This document shows, piece after piece, positions 24,683 through 33,723 of a stretch of 64,000 nucleotides of DNA; position 1 is the stretch's first letter, and each line of letters opens with the position of its first letter. The stretch comes from Promicromonospora sp. MEB111. Lineage in GTDB: Bacteria; Actinomycetota; Actinomycetes; Actinomycetales; Cellulomonadaceae. The notes below the pieces were generated by a model, which saw nothing but the letters and a program-made list of their open reading frames with translations, had not been told where the DNA came from and did no database searches. Made by a program: the position numbers and the translations under genes. The stretch lies in assembly GCF_030209445.1 (NCBI RefSeq), contig NZ_JARVSD010000008.1, forward strand, positions 372,001-436,000, given 5' to 3'.

Positions 24683-25495
24683 ATGGGAACAGTGGGCGAG
24701 CTGCTGCGGCAGTGGCGGCAGCGCCGTCGGCTCAGCCAGCTCGATCTCGCGATCGCGGCCGACGTCTCGGCGCGGCACGTCAGCCTCGTGGAGACCGGGA
24801 AGTCCCGGCCGAGCGCCGACATGGTGCTCCGGCTCGCGGAGCAGCTCGACGTGCCGCTGCGCGACCGCAACCGGCTGCTGCTCGCCGCGGGGTTCGCGCC
24901 CCGGTACGACGAGCGTCCGCTCGGCACCGACGCGCTGGCTCCCGCCCGGGACGCCGTCGCGCGGGTGCTGCGGGCGCACGAGCCGTACCCGGCGCTGGTC
25001 TTCGACCGCGGGTGGAACATCCTGATGACCAACCGGGCCGTCGACCGCTTCTTCGCCGGGGTCGCGCCCGACCTGCTGCGCCCGCCGGTCAACCTCGTGC
25101 GCCTGGGCCTGGACCCGCGCGGGCTCGCCCCGCTCGTCGTCAACCTCGCCGACGTGCGTGCGGTGTTCCGTGCCCGGGTGCGGCGCCAGCTCGCCACCGT
25201 GCCCGACGCCGGGCTGACCGCCCTCTACGAGGAGCTGCTCGCGCCCGGCCGGGACGACGACGAACCCGGCCGGTCGATCGCGGCCGAGTCGGACGTGGTG
25301 ATCCCCATGATCATCCGGATCGACGGGCGGGAGCTGCGGCTCTTCTCGACGATCACCACGTTCGGCACCCCGATGGACATCACGCTCGACGAGGTGGCGA
25401 TCGAGTCGTACTACCCGGCCGACGCCGAGAGCGCCGCCTGGTTCACCGACGGCGCGGTCACCGACGGCGCCAGCACGGATCCGGCCGGGAACTAG
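24683..25495 (+). CDS. XRE-family regulator with MmyB-like ligand-binding domain
   Basis: 270 aa. N-terminal XRE helix-turn-helix (about 5-60: RRLSQLDLAIAADVSARHVS, LVETGKSRPSADMVLRLAEQ), followed by the MmyB-like PAS-type ligand-binding domain (from about 95: YPALVFDRGWNILMTNRAVD, and FSTITTFGTPMDITLDEVAI). These regulators bind small hydrophobic ligands and usually repress an adjacent oxidoreductase or cyclase. The divergent SnoaL-like gene fits that role. The stop is 4 bp from the convergent winged-helix stop, with no room for a terminator. Confidence 0.92.
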   Translation: MGTVGELLRQWRQRRRLSQLDLAIAADVSARHVSLVETGKSRPSADMVLRLAEQLDVPLRDRNRLLLAAGFAPRYDERPLGTDALAPARDAVARVLRAHEPYPALVFDRGWNILMTNRAVDRFFAGVAPDLLRPPVNLVRLGLDPRGLAPLVVNLADVRAVFRARVRRQLATVPDAGLTALYEELLAPGRDDDEPGRSIAAESDVVIPMIIRIDGRELRLFSTITTFGTPMDITLDEVAIESYYPADAESAAWFTDGAVTDGASTDPAGN

Positions 25496-25498
25496 GCC

Positions 25499-26650
25499 TC
25501 AACCCAGCGGCCACGCCGCCACCGCCTGCTCGACGGCGGTGCGGGCCGGTCCCGCGATCCCCGGCACGAGCTCGTACGGGGCCTCGCCGGCCTTGGGCGC
25601 GCGGCGCCACGTGCCGACCAGGCGTCCGTCGAGGAGCACCGCCGGCCGGAAGAGCCCGTTGGTGAACGGGACGACGGTCCGCATCGCCTCGGCGTCCGCG
25701 ACCAGGTCACGGTCCTGGTAGCCCAGCACGACCTCGTCGAACCCGGGCACGAGCAGGACGCCGCAGGGTTCGTCGAGCCCGGGCAGGCGCTCGGGCGCGA
25801 CCCCGGCGGCGGGCCCGTCCGCCGCGCGGCCCACGAGCATCATCTTCCCGTCGACCGTGACGTCGCCGACGGCGTCCGGCTCGGTCTCGCGCAGCGTGGC
25901 GACGGCGGCGCGTACAGGGGTCTTGGGCAGGCCGAGCCACCAGGCCAGGTCGTCCACCGAGGCGGGTCCGCGGCTCGCGAAGTAGGACCGGGCGATGCGG
26001 CGCAGAGCGACGTCGGGCTCCTCGGCCGGACCGCTTGCGGCGCCGCCGGCGCCCCCGGAACCACCCGCGCCCGGCGACGCGACCATCTTCTGCTGCGCCC
26101 CCGCGAACGGGCCCCAGTGCAGCACCCCGCGCAGTGCCAGCGTGACGATCAGGTGGTACCCGCGCTGCCCCTCGATGGGCACCCCGGCCTGCTGCCACAG
26201 GTCGATCATCTCGGCCCGCGTGAACCCGTCCGACACCGCCAGCACTTCCCGGGTGATCTTCTCCGCACGGTCCACGAGCGCGTCGTCCAGCCCCTCCGCC
26301 TCGCGGACGCGCCGGCCCAGATGGGTCACGCGCTCACCCGTCAGCGAGACGAGCGCGGCGAGGTTTCGCGGCGTGGTCGCGAAGAGGGTGCCGCGCTGGG
26401 TCCAGCCGCGGACCAGCTCGCCTCCGTCGAACGCGGCGCGCACGTCGTCGATCGTGGTGCCCGGGCGCGAGCGGACGGCGATCGCGCGCAGCACCGCGGG
26501 CAGGTCCTGCCCCTGCAGGGCCACCATCCGGCGGACGACGTCACCCGGCGTCGCGGAGCTCGGTCCGTCGTCGGGCAGCGCGAGTCCCTGCGTGCGCAGG
26601 CGCAGCCGGCGCGCGGCGTCGGGGGCGAGGTCCGTGGTTCCGGAGGGCAT
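25499..26650 (-). CDS. winged-helix DNA-binding domain protein (AlkZ/HTH_42 type)
   Basis: 383 aa. Contains several winged-helix units as in the AlkZ/YcaQ family, in which DNA glycosylases unhook alkylated or crosslinked bases. Seen: MVALQGQDLPAVLRAIAVRS near the start, RGWTQRGTLFATTPRNL, WQQAGVPIEGQRGYHLI, the SVDDLAWWLGLPKTPVRAAV unit and VPGFDEVVLGYQDRDLVAD close to the end. The LQGQD opening is typical of this family; the QxQ/QxD catalytic pair is compatible but not certain. Start is either ATG 26650 or GTG 26683; neither has a ribosome site. Confidence 0.85.
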   Translation of the reverse strand: MPSGTTDLAPDAARRLRLRTQGLALPDDGPSSATPGDVVRRMVALQGQDLPAVLRAIAVRSRPGTTIDDVRAAFDGGELVRGWTQRGTLFATTPRNLAALVSLTGERVTHLGRRVREAEGLDDALVDRAEKITREVLAVSDGFTRAEMIDLWQQAGVPIEGQRGYHLIVTLALRGVLHWGPFAGAQQKMVASPGAGGSGGAGGAASGPAEEPDVALRRIARSYFASRGPASVDDLAWWLGLPKTPVRAAVATLRETEPDAVGDVTVDGKMMLVGRAADGPAAGVAPERLPGLDEPCGVLLVPGFDEVVLGYQDRDLVADAEAMRTVVPFTNGLFRPAVLLDGRLVGTWRRAPKAGEAPYELVPGIAGPARTAVEQAVAAWPLG

Positions 26651-26847
26651 GCGGGAAGAGTACGTCGCGCCTGTGACACTCACCGGGCCCTGTGGGGGTC
26701 CGTGCCGGGCCCGACGCCGCAGTGTCTCCCGGGCACGGCCCGCCCCACCAGTGACGCCGTGTCATGGCGTGGCCTGCGGTATGTCACGGGGGAGCGGTGA
26801 CGCGGTCGCACTGGCGGGTACGGGCCCGGACCGATGGGATCGAGGGC

Positions 26848-28479
26848 ATGACCTCGACACCAGCGAACCCGGCCGACAGTCCCCGCGCCGACCGGCCCGG
26901 CGCCGTCGGACCCGAGGCCAGCAGCCCCGAGCCGACCCGACCGGGCAGGGTGACGCGCGTTTCCGTGCTGACCATCGCGGTGGCGCTCCTGGCGGCGACC
27001 CTGGCGCCGGGGACGGCGTCGTCCGCCCCGGCGTCGCCCGGAGCGAGGACGGCCACGACGCAGGCCGCTCTGACCTGGGGCGACTGCCCGGCGGCCGTGG
27101 CCGCGCCGGGACTGGAGTGCGGCACGATCGACGTGCCGCTGGACTACGCCGAGCCGGACGGGCGCACGATCGAGGTCGCCGTCTCGCGGCTGGCGAGCAC
27201 CGACCCGGAGCGGCGCCGCGGGGTGCTGCTGACCAACACCGGCGGCCCCGGCGGCGAGGGGCTGGCCTACCCGGCCGGGCTGCGCGACGTGCTGAAGCTG
27301 CCGCAGGAGATCCTGGACCAGTACGACGTGATCGGCATGGACCCGCGCGGTGTGGGCCACAGCACGCCGGTGACCTGCGACCTGGGTCCAGCGGAGCATC
27401 CGACCAACATCCCGATGTACGCGCGCGACGCCGCCGACGTGCGCAGCGAGGCCATCCGCGTGGCGGCGGTCGCCGAGAAGTGCGGGACCTCGCCGACGGC
27501 CGACCTGCTGCCGCACATCACCACGGCCAACACCGCTCGCGACATGGACCGGGTCCGCGCCGCCCTGGGCGAGGAGACGGTGTCCTACTTCGGCATCTCG
27601 TACGGCACCTACCTCGGCGCGGTCTACACCTCGATGTTCCCGGAGCGCAGCGACCGGTTCCTGCTCGACAGCGCCACCGGGCCCGGCGGCTGGGACCACT
27701 CGTTCTCGCGCCTGTTCGGGCAGGGCGTCGAGGACCGGTTCCCCGACTTCGCGACGTTCGCCGCCGAGCGTCCGGAGTACGGCCTCGGCGAGACGCCCCG
27801 CCAGGTGCGGGCCAAGTACTTCGAGCTCGCGGCACGCCTGGACCGGGCGCCGAGCCCGGACGGTTACACCGGCGCGGCCTTCCGATTCGCCACGTTCGCC
27901 GCCCTCTACTACGACTCGAGCCTGCCGGCGCTCGCCGAGACCTGGCGGGCGCTCGACCGGGGTGAGCCCGTCCCGGTGCCCGGTGCGCTCGCGGGCCCGA
28001 CGACGGAGCCTGCCGCGCCGTCGACCCCGGCGGACGTCGCGATCCCCGCCGACAACTACATCGCGAGCCAGCTCCACGTGATCTGCAACGACTCGGACTG
28101 GCCCGAGCAGGTGTGGCGCTACCAGGTCGACGTCGCGATCGACCGGATCCGCTACCCGATGTTCGGCGCGGCCGGGGCGAACATCACGCCGTGCGCCTTC
28201 TGGCCGTCCGAGCCGGCCGAGCCGCAGGTGGAGATCACCGACGACGGGCCGTCGAACGTGCTCATCCTGCAGAACCTGCGCGACCAGGCCACGCCGCTGT
28301 CCGGCGCGACGGCGCTGCGCGCGGCCTTCGGGGACCGGGCGCGCATGGTGACCGCCGACCAGGGTGGCCACCTGTCCTACCTGCGGCTGGGCAACGACTG
28401 CGCCGACGACCTCGCGACGGCGTTCCTGCGCACCGGCGAGCTGCCGGAGCGCGACGTCACCTGCGGGCCGCCGGCCTGA
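26848..28479 (+). CDS. secreted alpha/beta-hydrolase, tripeptidyl aminopeptidase type
   Basis: 543 aa. A long N-terminus, then a hydrophobic signal segment (VSVLTIAVALLAATLAPG) and cleavage after an Ala-rich stretch. The fold shows GTIDVPLDYAEPDGRTIEVAV, LLTNTGGPGGEGLAY and nucleophile elbow FGISYGTYLGAVY (GxSxG). The C-terminal TAP-like domain supplies the Asp (LRDQATPLSG) and His (DQGGHLSYL). S33 peptidases of this type release N-terminal tripeptides outside the cell. Start ATG 26848 gives a plausible secretion signal but a poor ribosome site. Confidence 0.9.
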   Translation: MTSTPANPADSPRADRPGAVGPEASSPEPTRPGRVTRVSVLTIAVALLAATLAPGTASSAPASPGARTATTQAALTWGDCPAAVAAPGLECGTIDVPLDYAEPDGRTIEVAVSRLASTDPERRRGVLLTNTGGPGGEGLAYPAGLRDVLKLPQEILDQYDVIGMDPRGVGHSTPVTCDLGPAEHPTNIPMYARDAADVRSEAIRVAAVAEKCGTSPTADLLPHITTANTARDMDRVRAALGEETVSYFGISYGTYLGAVYTSMFPERSDRFLLDSATGPGGWDHSFSRLFGQGVEDRFPDFATFAAERPEYGLGETPRQVRAKYFELAARLDRAPSPDGYTGAAFRFATFAALYYDSSLPALAETWRALDRGEPVPVPGALAGPTTEPAAPSTPADVAIPADNYIASQLHVICNDSDWPEQVWRYQVDVAIDRIRYPMFGAAGANITPCAFWPSEPAEPQVEITDDGPSNVLILQNLRDQATPLSGATALRAAFGDRARMVTADQGGHLSYLRLGNDCADDLATAFLRTGELPERDVTCGPPA

Positions 28480-28512
28480 TTCAGCCACCGGCCTGATTCA
28501 GCCGCCGGCCTG
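28471..28512. repeat. 2.5 copies of a 17-bp tandem repeat across two convergent stops
   Basis: CCGGCCTGATTCAGCC starts at 28471 and again at 28488, with a third partial unit from 28505. The first copy carries the stop of the peptidase gene and the second that of the convergent NAD(P)-binding protein. This looks like a recent slippage duplication at the junction of the two genes. Confidence 0.65.
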
Positions 28513-29349
28513 GTCCACGCCGCGTTCGAACAGTGCCCGATGGTCGATCGACCACTGTTCGAACGTGCGCGGGGGGCGCCCGAGAATCCGGCTGACGTGC
28601 TCGGTCATGTACTCGGCGCCCCCCGCGCTCGCCCAGTCGGCGCCGAGCTTGATCTGCGCGATCGCCCCGGCCGGCAGGCCCGCAGCCCCGAGCTGGGCCG
28701 ACAGGTCGACCTCGGCGTCCCGAAGGGGGCGGTCGAGCACACGTCCGAGGATCGCCACCTGGTCGGCGAAGCTGAGCAGGTCCGGTCCGGTCACGTCGTA
28801 GCGCCTGCCGTCGTGGACGTCGTCGAGCAGGGCCTCCACGGCGACCGCTGCGACGTCGCGCGGGTCGACGACCGGTTGCCTGGCACTCCCGAACACGTTC
28901 GGGACCGGGTCCCCGGCCTCGATGAACGACCGGTACCGCAGGAGGTTCGACGCGAAGCTCGGTGGACGAAGAACGGTCCACGCGAGGCCGCTCTCCGCGA
29001 CGGCCTCCTCCGCGGCGGCATGCCATGCCCCCACGGTGGCGCCCTCGAACTGTTCACCGGCGCCGGCGCCGGACAGCTTCACGATCTTCCGGACTCCCGC
29101 GGCACGGGCGGCGGCGACCAGTGCGACGTCGTGCTGCGCGGTCGGGACGGGTGGCACCGTGACCAGGAAGACGGCGTCGACCCCGGCGACCGCCGCGTCC
29201 AGCGACTCCGGGTCGGTGAAGTCCGCCCGTACGCCGTTCCGCACACCGGCGGGGTGACGGGACATGGCGCGAACGGGCACGCCGCGGTCGGTCAGGAGCC
29301 GGGCGACGTGGCCGCCGATGGTGCCGGTGGCACCGGTGACAAGGATCAT
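28498..29349 (-). CDS. NmrA/NAD(P)H-binding atypical SDR
   Basis: 283 aa Rossmann protein. The dinucleotide motif TGATGTIGGHVA is at residues 5-16, followed by FTDPESLDAAVAGVDAVFLV and VRKIVKLSGAGA. It lacks the Tyr-x-x-x-Lys catalytic pair of classic SDRs in the usual place, as do NmrA-type redox sensors and quinone oxidoreductases of the QorB type. The last stretch, TEHVSRILGRPPRTFEQW, is typical of the family. Divergent from an AraC-type regulator at 29435, which may control it. Confidence 0.88.
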   Translation of the reverse strand: MILVTGATGTIGGHVARLLTDRGVPVRAMSRHPAGVRNGVRADFTDPESLDAAVAGVDAVFLVTVPPVPTAQHDVALVAAARAAGVRKIVKLSGAGAGEQFEGATVGAWHAAAEEAVAESGLAWTVLRPPSFASNLLRYRSFIEAGDPVPNVFGSARQPVVDPRDVAAVAVEALLDDVHDGRRYDVTGPDLLSFADQVAILGRVLDRPLRDAEVDLSAQLGAAGLPAGAIAQIKLGADWASAGGAEYMTEHVSRILGRPPRTFEQWSIDHRALFERGVDQAGG

Positions 29350-29434
29350 GCCCCGAGCGTCGCCCTCGGCGAGCACCTCGCTCTAGGAGAAATCGGCACA
29401 GCCGGCTGTGGGTGGTCGAGGCTACCGTGGCGCC

Positions 29435-30142
29435 ATGGGAGAGCTGGTGGTGCCGGACGAGCTGCGGCCCTGGGTGGCGGGGATCGACGTGGCCGCGGCG
29501 TCCGGTGAGGACGTGGTGGACGTGCCCGACCACGCCACCACCCTCCTCGTGCGCACCGTTCCGGGCGAGCGGCGCGAGCTGGTCGTGCTGGGACCGCGGA
29601 CCCGTGCGCAATATCACGTCGCCGGTCCCGGCCCGTCCTGCGTGCGGGTACGGCTGCAGCCGGGGCGGGCGGCTGCGGTGCTCGGACAGTCCGTCCGGGA
29701 CCTGGCCGACCGGACGGCCCAGGTCCAGGGAATGCCTGGCCTCGACGTCGAAGGTCTGGTCGAGGACCCGGTCGGCGCGCTGGTGGGCGCGCTCGCGGGA
29801 CGTCGGGACGACGACGACGTCGTCGCGGCGGCGGCCGGGCTGCTGGTGGAGCAGAGCGTCGCGGACACCGCACGAAGGCTGCACGTCAGCGAGCGGCGAC
29901 TGCGGTCGCTGTTCATGGAGGGCTCCGGTCTCTCGCCGAAGCACTACGCACAGATCGCCCGGGTGCGGACGGTGCTCGCGGCCGAGGCCGAGGCCGTGTC
30001 CGGGCTGCGCTGGGCCGACGTCGCGGCATCCGCGGGCTACTACGACCAGTCGCACATGACCGGCGAGTTCCGCCGCCTCATGGGCGTGCCGCCCGCCGCG
30101 TTCGCCGCCGGCCGCCGTCCGCCCGCACGACGGTGCGGCTGA
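29435..30142 (+). CDS. AraC-family transcriptional regulator
   Basis: 235 aa. The C-terminal AraC double helix-turn-helix is clear: SVADTARRLHVSERRLRSLF and WADVAASAGYYDQSHMTGEF, ending FRRLMGVPPAAF. The N-terminal ~130 residues would sense a ligand; a small beta-rich fold with VVLGPRTRAQYHV. A TACCGT -10-like hexamer 7 nt before the ATG suggests a leaderless message. Divergent from the NAD(P)H-binding gene, the usual arrangement of a regulator and its target. Confidence 0.9.
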   Translation: MGELVVPDELRPWVAGIDVAAASGEDVVDVPDHATTLLVRTVPGERRELVVLGPRTRAQYHVAGPGPSCVRVRLQPGRAAAVLGQSVRDLADRTAQVQGMPGLDVEGLVEDPVGALVGALAGRRDDDDVVAAAAGLLVEQSVADTARRLHVSERRLRSLFMEGSGLSPKHYAQIARVRTVLAAEAEAVSGLRWADVAASAGYYDQSHMTGEFRRLMGVPPAAFAAGRRPPARRCG

Positions 30143-30180
30143 CGGCGGGATGCCGGAGCGCTCGTTCCCCATTTGGCATG

Positions 30181-30209
30181 GTCAAGACCGGCCCGGCCTA
30201 GGCTAAACT
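30181..30209 (+). promoter_or_regulatory. probable tRNA promoter
   Basis: TAAACT at 30204-30209 is a good -10, 10 nt before the tRNA. The -35 is weak (GTCAAG, 17-nt spacing); TTGGCA at 30173 is an alternative with a spacing that is too long. Confidence 0.4.
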
Positions 30210-30219
30210 CGGCTCGCTT

Positions 30220-30293
30220 GCCTCCGTAGCTCAGCTGGATAGAGCGGGTCACTTCTAATGACTAGGTCGCGGGTTCGAATCCTGCCGGGGGCA
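30220..30293 (+). tRNA. tRNA-Arg, anticodon UCU
   Basis: Full cloverleaf: acceptor GCCTCCG pairs with CGGGGGC and discriminator A. D arm GCTC...GAGC; anticodon stem GGTCA/TGACT with loop CTTCTAA, giving anticodon TCT (reads AGA/AGG). T arm GCGGG-TTCGAAT-CCTGC. No CCA is encoded. AGA and AGG codons are rare in this genome. No integrase or 3'-end duplication was found next to it. Confidence 0.95.
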
Positions 30294-30414
30294 CTGATCT
30301 GCTGTCGTCGGGCGCCGGAGACTCACTCCGGCGGCCTGCAGAGAACCTGTGTTTCTGCACACCCACCAGCCGCTACGGCTTGGCAGAACGATCTTGACCT
30401 ATCAGGATGAAGCC

Positions 30415-32094
30415 GTGACTCCAGGAACACGCTCCGCAGTGCTCGGCCGTCGGGGTGGTGTGGACCCGAACGTTGCGGAGCAGCTCGGCTTCACGGTGCA
30501 CGACGTCGTGCAGGACCTGCGCCGCGACGTCGCCGCGGCCACCCTGCCCCTGCCCGTCGACGGCGCCGAGGAGGCCGAGGCGTCCCGGGAGCGTCTCCTG
30601 GCCCAGCTCGACGAGCACCTGCTGCCGCGCCTCGCCGAGCTCTCCAGCCCCGCCGTCGTGGTGCTCGCGGGCTCCACGGGAGCCGGCAAGTCCACCCTCT
30701 TCAACAGCCTCCTGGGCGAGGAGGTGTCCGAGGCCGGGGTGCTGCGGCCCACCACCCGCGAGCCCGTCGTGGGCGTGCACCCGCGCGACGTCGACACGCT
30801 CACCACGGGTCCCGTCACCGAGCTCGCCCGGCTCGTCAAGCACGAGGGCGTGCCGCGCGGCACCGCGCTGATGGACGCGCCCGACCTCGACTCGCTCCTC
30901 AAGGAGAACCGCTCCACGGCCCACCAGCTGCTGGAGGCGGCCGACCTCTGGCTGTTCGTCACCACGGCCGCCCGCTACGGCGACGCGCTCCCGTGGCAGG
31001 CGCTCGACCGCGCCAAGGAGCGCGGCGCGAGCGTGGCCATGGTGCTCAACCGGGTACCCAGGGAGAACCTGACGACGGTCCGCACCGACCTCAACACCCG
31101 CATGAAGGAACGCGGGATGAAGGACGTCCCGCTGTTCATCGTGCCCGACGTCGGGCCGCACGAAGGGCTGCTCGACCCCAAGCTCGTGGCGCCCATCCAG
31201 CGCTGGCTCAACCTGATGGCCGGTCCCGAGCGCTCGCGCACCGTCATCCTGCGCACCCTCAAGGGCGCGATCGGCGCCCTCCCGGACTGGGTGACGGGGC
31301 TCGTCACCGCCGTGGAGCAGCAGGGCACCGCCGCGTTCGACCTGCGCAACGCCGTCCAGGCCGTGGTCCCGGACGCGCAGCTCGCCGCCCGGACCGCCGT
31401 CCTGTCGGGGACGTCCGGCGAGGGCACGGTCGCCGCACGGTTCGCCGAGATCGCCAGCACCGACCACATCTCCCGGGTCACCGTCCGCGACGGCATCGCG
31501 CGGACCACCAAGCGCGCCGGGAAGGCCCGCGAGGCGGCCCTGCTCCGGCTGCGCGAGGAGGTCGAGGCCACCGCGACCCGAGCGTTCGTGGCCGCCGGCG
31601 TGCGCACCGAGGAGAGCCTGCGCGGCGCACTGGCCGGCCCCGGAGCGCCGCCCGCCGGCGAGACGATCCTCCCGTCCGCCACGAGCCGCGCCAAGGAGCG
31701 CCTCGCCTGGGGCCAGAAGGCGGCCGCGGCCTGGTCCCGGCTGGCCGACGACGTCATCGGCCGGATGGCGGACGCCGACCCCGAGACGTCCGACGCCGAG
31801 GCGGTGGCCCGCGCCACCGGTGCCCGCAAGGCGTTCGGCGACGCCGGGCTCGCGACGCTCCTGCAGGCCGCCGCGCTCGGCAACGAGGACTCCCTGGCGC
31901 TCGTCGACCGCGTGCTCGGCGACAGCGCGGGGGACTCGATCGAGGAGCTGCAGGGCGAACTTGCCGACCAGGTCGCGCTAGCGGTTGCGGAAGAGGCCCG
32001 TTCTGTCCAGAGTGCCCTTGACGTCCCCGCGCTAGCCGACGACGCGGCCGCTCCGCTCCGCGTGCGGCTGGCCGAGCTCAGGAGGCTGACATGA
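30415..32094 (+). CDS. dynamin-like GTPase, pair 1 first member
   Basis: 559 aa from GTG 30415, which has AGGA nearby. P-loop GSTGAGKS at 86-93, G3-like LMDAPDLDS and a weak G4 (VLNRVPR in place of NKxD). Long helical C-terminal region with no clear membrane helix. The next gene overlaps by 4 bp and codes for a second GTPase with a membrane hairpin. Pairs of this sort resemble the dynamin-like DynA/DynB of Streptomyces and IniA/IniC of mycobacteria, which remodel membranes. A second copy of the pair is at 38263-42248. Role inferred from those families. Confidence 0.85.
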   Translation: MTPGTRSAVLGRRGGVDPNVAEQLGFTVHDVVQDLRRDVAAATLPLPVDGAEEAEASRERLLAQLDEHLLPRLAELSSPAVVVLAGSTGAGKSTLFNSLLGEEVSEAGVLRPTTREPVVGVHPRDVDTLTTGPVTELARLVKHEGVPRGTALMDAPDLDSLLKENRSTAHQLLEAADLWLFVTTAARYGDALPWQALDRAKERGASVAMVLNRVPRENLTTVRTDLNTRMKERGMKDVPLFIVPDVGPHEGLLDPKLVAPIQRWLNLMAGPERSRTVILRTLKGAIGALPDWVTGLVTAVEQQGTAAFDLRNAVQAVVPDAQLAARTAVLSGTSGEGTVAARFAEIASTDHISRVTVRDGIARTTKRAGKAREAALLRLREEVEATATRAFVAAGVRTEESLRGALAGPGAPPAGETILPSATSRAKERLAWGQKAAAAWSRLADDVIGRMADADPETSDAEAVARATGARKAFGDAGLATLLQAAALGNEDSLALVDRVLGDSAGDSIEELQGELADQVALAVAEEARSVQSALDVPALADDAAAPLRVRLAELRRLT

Positions 32095-33671
32095 CGAGCC
32101 ACGACGCGACCCTCGGCGCTCGGACCGAGGACCTCGGCCGAGCCCTCCAGATCGCCGGATCCCGCCTCGACGACACGGTCTTCGGCAAGGTCGCCAGCTC
32201 CGTGGCCGGGGTACGTGAACGGCTCGCGCTCGGTGTGGACCACACGGTGGTGGCGCTCGCGGGCGGCACCGGGTCGGGCAAGTCGAGCACGTTCAACAAG
32301 ATCTCCCGCCTCACCTTCGCCGACGTCGGCGTCAAGCGCCCCACCACCGCCAAGGTCACCGCCTGCTCGTGGAGCGACGACGCCGCCACGCTGCTGGACT
32401 GGCTCGGCGTGGAGCGGGAGCGCCGCATCACCCGGGCCGGCGAGCTGGACTCGGCGGACGAGGCCGCCCTGGGCGGGCTCGTGCTGCTGGACCTGCCCGA
32501 CCACGACTCGGTCGCGCCCGCCCACCGCGAGGTCGTGGACAAGGTGCTGCCGCTGGTCGACCTGCTGGTCTGGGTCGTGGACCCGCAGAAGTACGCCGAC
32601 GACGCCCTGCACACGGGCTACCTGCGCGACTCGTCCGGCATGCGGGCCTCGACCGTGGTGGTGCTCAACCAGATCGACACCGTGCCCGTGGGCCAGCGCG
32701 ACAACCTGGTCAACGACGTGAAGCGCCTGCTGCGCGACGACGGCCTGGACAACGTGCCGGTCATCGCGGCGTCGAGCAAGACGGACATCGGCATCGACGA
32801 CCTGCGCGGGCTGCTGGAGCAGACCGTGGCCCGCCGGTCCGTCTCGGCCGGCCGCGCCGCGGGCGAGCTGGACGCCGCCGCGACGCTGCTGCTCAGCCAG
32901 ACCCCGGCAGAGGTGCCGTGGCACATCGACACCGTCCTGGAGCGCGAGATCGACGCCCTCGCGCGGGCGGCCGGCCTGGAGTCCGTCGCCGCGCAGGTCG
33001 GCGCCGCGGTGCGCAACGGCTACGGCTCGCCCGAGTTCCGCAACCCGGACCCGGACTCGATCGCGCTGTCCCGCTCGCGCTGGCTCACCGGTTCCGGGGA
33101 GTCGCTGAAGCCGGGCTGGCAGCGTTCGCTCGCCGAGAGCGTGGCGAGCGCCCGCGACGTCACGAGCGCCGTGTCGACGGCGCTGCAGGGCGTCACCCTG
33201 GACACCCGCGGCCCGACGACGCAGCCGCTCACCCGCCGCCTGGCGCTCGGGGCGGTGCTGCTCGCGGTGCTGCTCGGGATCTGCACGGTGCTGGCCTCGA
33301 CGGGGATCCTGCCCGTGGGCGACACCTGGACCACCGTGCTCGGGGTGGCCGCCGTGGTCGCGGCGGTCGCGGCGCTCGTCGTGTTCCTCGTGGCGATGCA
33401 GATGCGCCGTGCGCTCGCCGCGCGCCGGGCGCAGGCCGTCATCGCGTCGGGCCGCGCCGCGCTCGAGCGGGTGCTGCGCCAGACCCTCGGCGTCCCCACC
33501 CAGCGCCTGCTCGACGAGCACCGCGCGGTGCGCGAGCTCGCACAGAGTGCGCGCGACGACGGACCCTCGATACCGCTTCGTGTGGAAGAGAACGCGACCA
33601 CAGGCAGCCAGATCCGGGTTGCGTCAACAGGTGACTTCGGACTGTCCGACCTGCGCTCCGTCCGCGCCTGA
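32091..33671 (+). CDS. membrane-bound dynamin-like GTPase, pair 1 second member
   Basis: 526 aa. P-loop GGTGSGKS at 58-65, G3 LLDLPDHDS, G4 VLNQIDT (NQxD instead of NKxD), G5 AASSKT. Two hydrophobic segments at about 380-400 and 410-430 (LALGAVLLAVLLGICTVLAS; GVAAVVAAVAALVVFLVAM) anchor it in the membrane, leaving a cytoplasmic C-terminal helix. The motif VDPQKYADDALH after G3 is kept exactly in the paralogue of pair 2, so the two pairs are related by duplication. ATGA overlap with the first member implies a heteromer. Confidence 0.87.
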   Translation: MTSHDATLGARTEDLGRALQIAGSRLDDTVFGKVASSVAGVRERLALGVDHTVVALAGGTGSGKSSTFNKISRLTFADVGVKRPTTAKVTACSWSDDAATLLDWLGVERERRITRAGELDSADEAALGGLVLLDLPDHDSVAPAHREVVDKVLPLVDLLVWVVDPQKYADDALHTGYLRDSSGMRASTVVVLNQIDTVPVGQRDNLVNDVKRLLRDDGLDNVPVIAASSKTDIGIDDLRGLLEQTVARRSVSAGRAAGELDAAATLLLSQTPAEVPWHIDTVLEREIDALARAAGLESVAAQVGAAVRNGYGSPEFRNPDPDSIALSRSRWLTGSGESLKPGWQRSLAESVASARDVTSAVSTALQGVTLDTRGPTTQPLTRRLALGAVLLAVLLGICTVLASTGILPVGDTWTTVLGVAAVVAAVAALVVFLVAMQMRRALAARRAQAVIASGRAALERVLRQTLGVPTQRLLDEHRAVRELAQSARDDGPSIPLRVEENATTGSQIRVASTGDFGLSDLRSVRA

Positions 33672-33723
33672 TGCTGGGTACGGGCCGGCCGCGAGGGCCG
33701 GTCCGGACACCCAGGAGGGCTCC

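Noticed and set aside
28515-28574. Inverted repeat CGTTCGAACAGTG near the end of the NAD(P)H-binding gene
   Set aside because: Lies wholly inside coding sequence and is explained by the residues TFEQW and ALFERG; not called as an operator.
30220-30414. Integration site at the tRNA-Arg gene
   Set aside because: No integrase, no repeat of the tRNA 3' end and no foreign-looking genes nearby.
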